A stretch of DNA of 14,132 nt from JBJHAX01 sp050480705 (GTDB taxonomy: Bacteria; Actinomycetota; Nitriliruptoria; Nitriliruptorales; Nitriliruptoraceae), in contig JBJHAX010000052.1 of the NCBI GenBank assembly GCA_050480705.1, positions 1-14,132 on the forward strand, given 5' to 3'. Positions within the stretch are counted from its first letter, which is position 1. Each line of letters starts with the position of its first letter. The position numbers and the translations under genes are program-made. This document shows, piece by piece, positions 12,981 through 14,132 of this stretch. The notes below the pieces were generated by a model that saw nothing but the letters and a program-made list of their open reading frames with translations, had not been told where the DNA came from and ran no database searches.

Positions 12981-14132
12981 GTGTCCCGACTGCGATGCCT
13001 GACCGCGGGCGAGTCCCACGGTCCCGCGCTGGTCGCCACCGTCGAGGGGCTGCCCGCCGGGCTCGAGATCTCCAGCGACGTCCTCGCCGCCGAGCTGGCA
13101 CGCCGCCGACTCGGCTACGGGCGCTCGCCACGCATGTCGTTCGAGGAGGACCGCCTGGAGATCCTGGCGGGTCTTCGCCACGGGCGCACGCTCGGCTCGC
13201 CGGTCAGTGTCGTCATCCACAACACCGAGTGGCCCAAGTGGGTCGACGCGATGGACCCCGAGCCGCGCGACGACCTCGATGAAGTCCGCGGCACCGGCCG
13301 CGGCGCACGCCTGACGCGCCCCCGTCCCGGCCACGCCGATCTGGTCGGGGCGCTGAAATACGACTACGACGACGTGCGTGACGCGCTCGAGCGCGCCTCG
13401 GCGCGCGAAACCGCCGCCCGTGTCGTCGCCGGCACACTCGCCAAACGCCTGCTCGCCACCGTCGGCGCCAGCGTCGTTTCCCACGTGGTCGAGATCGGCG
13501 GCGAACGGTCCGATGCCTCGTCGCCACGCCCCGGGCCCGGTGATCTCGACGCCGTGGACGCCTCCGCGGTGCGATGCTTCGACGACGAGGCTGCGGTGCG
13601 CATGCAGGAGCGCATCGACGCCGCGCACGCCGACAACGACACGCTCGGTGGCGTCATCGAGGTCATCGCCTACGGCCTGCCGCCGGGCCTTGGCAGCCAC
13701 GTCCACTGGGACCGCAAGCTCGACACGCGGCTAGCGGCCGCGTGCGTGTCCGTGCAGGCGATGAAGGGCGTGGAGTTCGGTGACGGATTCGCGTTGGCGT
13801 CGACCCCGGGCTCGCGCGCGCACGACGAGATCGTCCACACCGGCGAGGCCTACGGGCGGCTGGCCGAACGTGCTGGTGGGCTCGAAGCCGGGATGACGAC
13901 CGGGCAGCCGCTGCGTCTGCGGGTGGCCATGAAGCCGTTGTCGAGCCTGACCCGGCCGCTGCGCACCGTCGACATCGACACGCACGAGCCTGCCGAGGCG
14001 ATCACACAGCGCTCCGACACGTGTGCCGTGCCGCGTGCGGGTGTCGTCCTCGAACACGTGGTCGCCTACGAGCTCGCCGATGCGCTGCTGGAGAAGACCG
14101 GCGGCGACACCGTCGACGAGGTGCGTGCCAAC
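12981..14132 (+). CDS. aroC: Chorismate synthase AroC, 3' end outside the window
   Basis: Converts 5-enolpyruvylshikimate-3-phosphate to chorismate, the last step of the shikimate pathway, using reduced FMN. The frame is open from GTG 12981 to the last base (384 codons) without a stop; related actinobacterial enzymes are about 390-405 residues, so only a short C-terminal piece should be missing. Family signatures: TAGESHG (8-14, His13), LARRRLGYGRSPRM ending at Met52 (active-site arginines), TRPRPGHADLVGALKY with His118, ASARETAARV, the Gly-rich DTLGGVIEV, GSRAHDEI, GGLEAGMTTGQPLR, and the C-terminal QRSDTCAVPRAGVVLE. A gaggag ribosome site lies 10 bases before the GTG. The gene is divergent from the minor-pilin operon and so is transcribed independently of it. 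Shikimate genes beside T4P genes are, as far as I recall, a recurring arrangement in Gram-positive genomes. Confidence 0.97.
   Translation, partial: MSRLRCLTAGESHGPALVATVEGLPAGLEISSDVLAAELARRRLGYGRSPRMSFEEDRLEILAGLRHGRTLGSPVSVVIHNTEWPKWVDAMDPEPRDDLDEVRGTGRGARLTRPRPGHADLVGALKYDYDDVRDALERASARETAARVVAGTLAKRLLATVGASVVSHVVEIGGERSDASSPRPGPGDLDAVDASAVRCFDDEAAVRMQERIDAAHADNDTLGGVIEVIAYGLPPGLGSHVHWDRKLDTRLAAACVSVQAMKGVEFGDGFALASTPGSRAHDEIVHTGEAYGRLAERAGGLEAGMTTGQPLRLRVAMKPLSSLTRPLRTVDIDTHEPAEAITQRSDTCAVPRAGVVLEHVVAYELADALLEKTGGDTVDEVRAN

Noticed and set aside
12687..13706. Minus-strand frame of the PilV-like gene stays open for about 340 codons further upstream
   Set aside because: That part is antisense to aroC and the intergenic region, looks like shadow sequence, and would put the pilin leader in the middle of the protein. 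The GTG at 12686 gives a sensible prepilin.
1..14132. CRISPR arrays, tRNA/rRNA genes, insertion sequences
   Set aside because: No spaced direct repeats, cloverleaf-like or rRNA-like sequence, transposase frame or terminal inverted repeats were found on either strand by reading.

Overview
The window is a GC-rich (by eye about two-thirds G+C) bacterial chromosome segment with strong third-position G/C bias, GTG starts beside ATG starts, and several 1- or 4-base stop/start overlaps. It holds an almost complete type IVa pilus (T4P) locus followed by the shikimate-pathway gene aroC. The AroC variant (with an ...LTRPRPGHAD... signature), the codon use, PilM-PilN-PilO without a PilQ secretin in view, and a small excisionase-type HTH protein beside pilM suggest a high-GC actinobacterium outside the classical Streptomyces/Mycobacterium groups, for example Acidimicrobiia or Nitriliruptoria. 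This placement is inference. Aspartate-rich extracytoplasmic segments (PilO tail, PilP-like linker, minor pilins) could fit a saline or calcium-containing habitat, but that is weak evidence.

Layout. Positions 1-4255 (+) carry pilB (5' end outside the window), pilT (with an extra N-terminal MshEN-type domain) and pilC: the extension ATPase, retraction ATPase and inner-membrane platform. A 350-base gap follows, with a GC-rich hairpin just after pilC and a perfect 20-base palindrome further down. Next come the pilin gene (4606-5037), a 12-bp UUCG-capped terminator hairpin, and the prepilin peptidase pilD (5152-5952). A second leader region of 185 bases, with two inverted-repeat structures, precedes a tightly packed operon: a small HTH DNA-binding protein, pilM, pilN, pilO and a PilP/GspC-like membrane protein (6138-9248). 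It encodes the cytoplasmic ring and alignment complex that links the motor to the pilus.

On the minus strand, converging on that operon, lies a three-gene minor-pilin operon (transcribed 12686 to 9276): a PilV-like prepilin with a very large ectodomain, a PilW-like prepilin with an EF-hand-like loop, and a PilX-like prepilin lacking Glu5 and carrying a probable beta-solenoid. These probably form the pilus initiation/tip complex and are the most interesting part of the window. Divergent from them, aroC (chorismate synthase) starts at 12981 and runs off the right edge.

How the parts work together (established T4P biology applied by homology): PilD cleaves and methylates the four prepilins. The minor pilins prime assembly and cap the fibre. 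PilB and PilT, acting through PilC, extend and retract it. PilM recruits PilN through its N-terminal VNLLP peptide, and PilN pairs with PilO. No secretin gene is visible, as expected for a monoderm. No RNA gene, CRISPR array, insertion sequence or phage gene was found.
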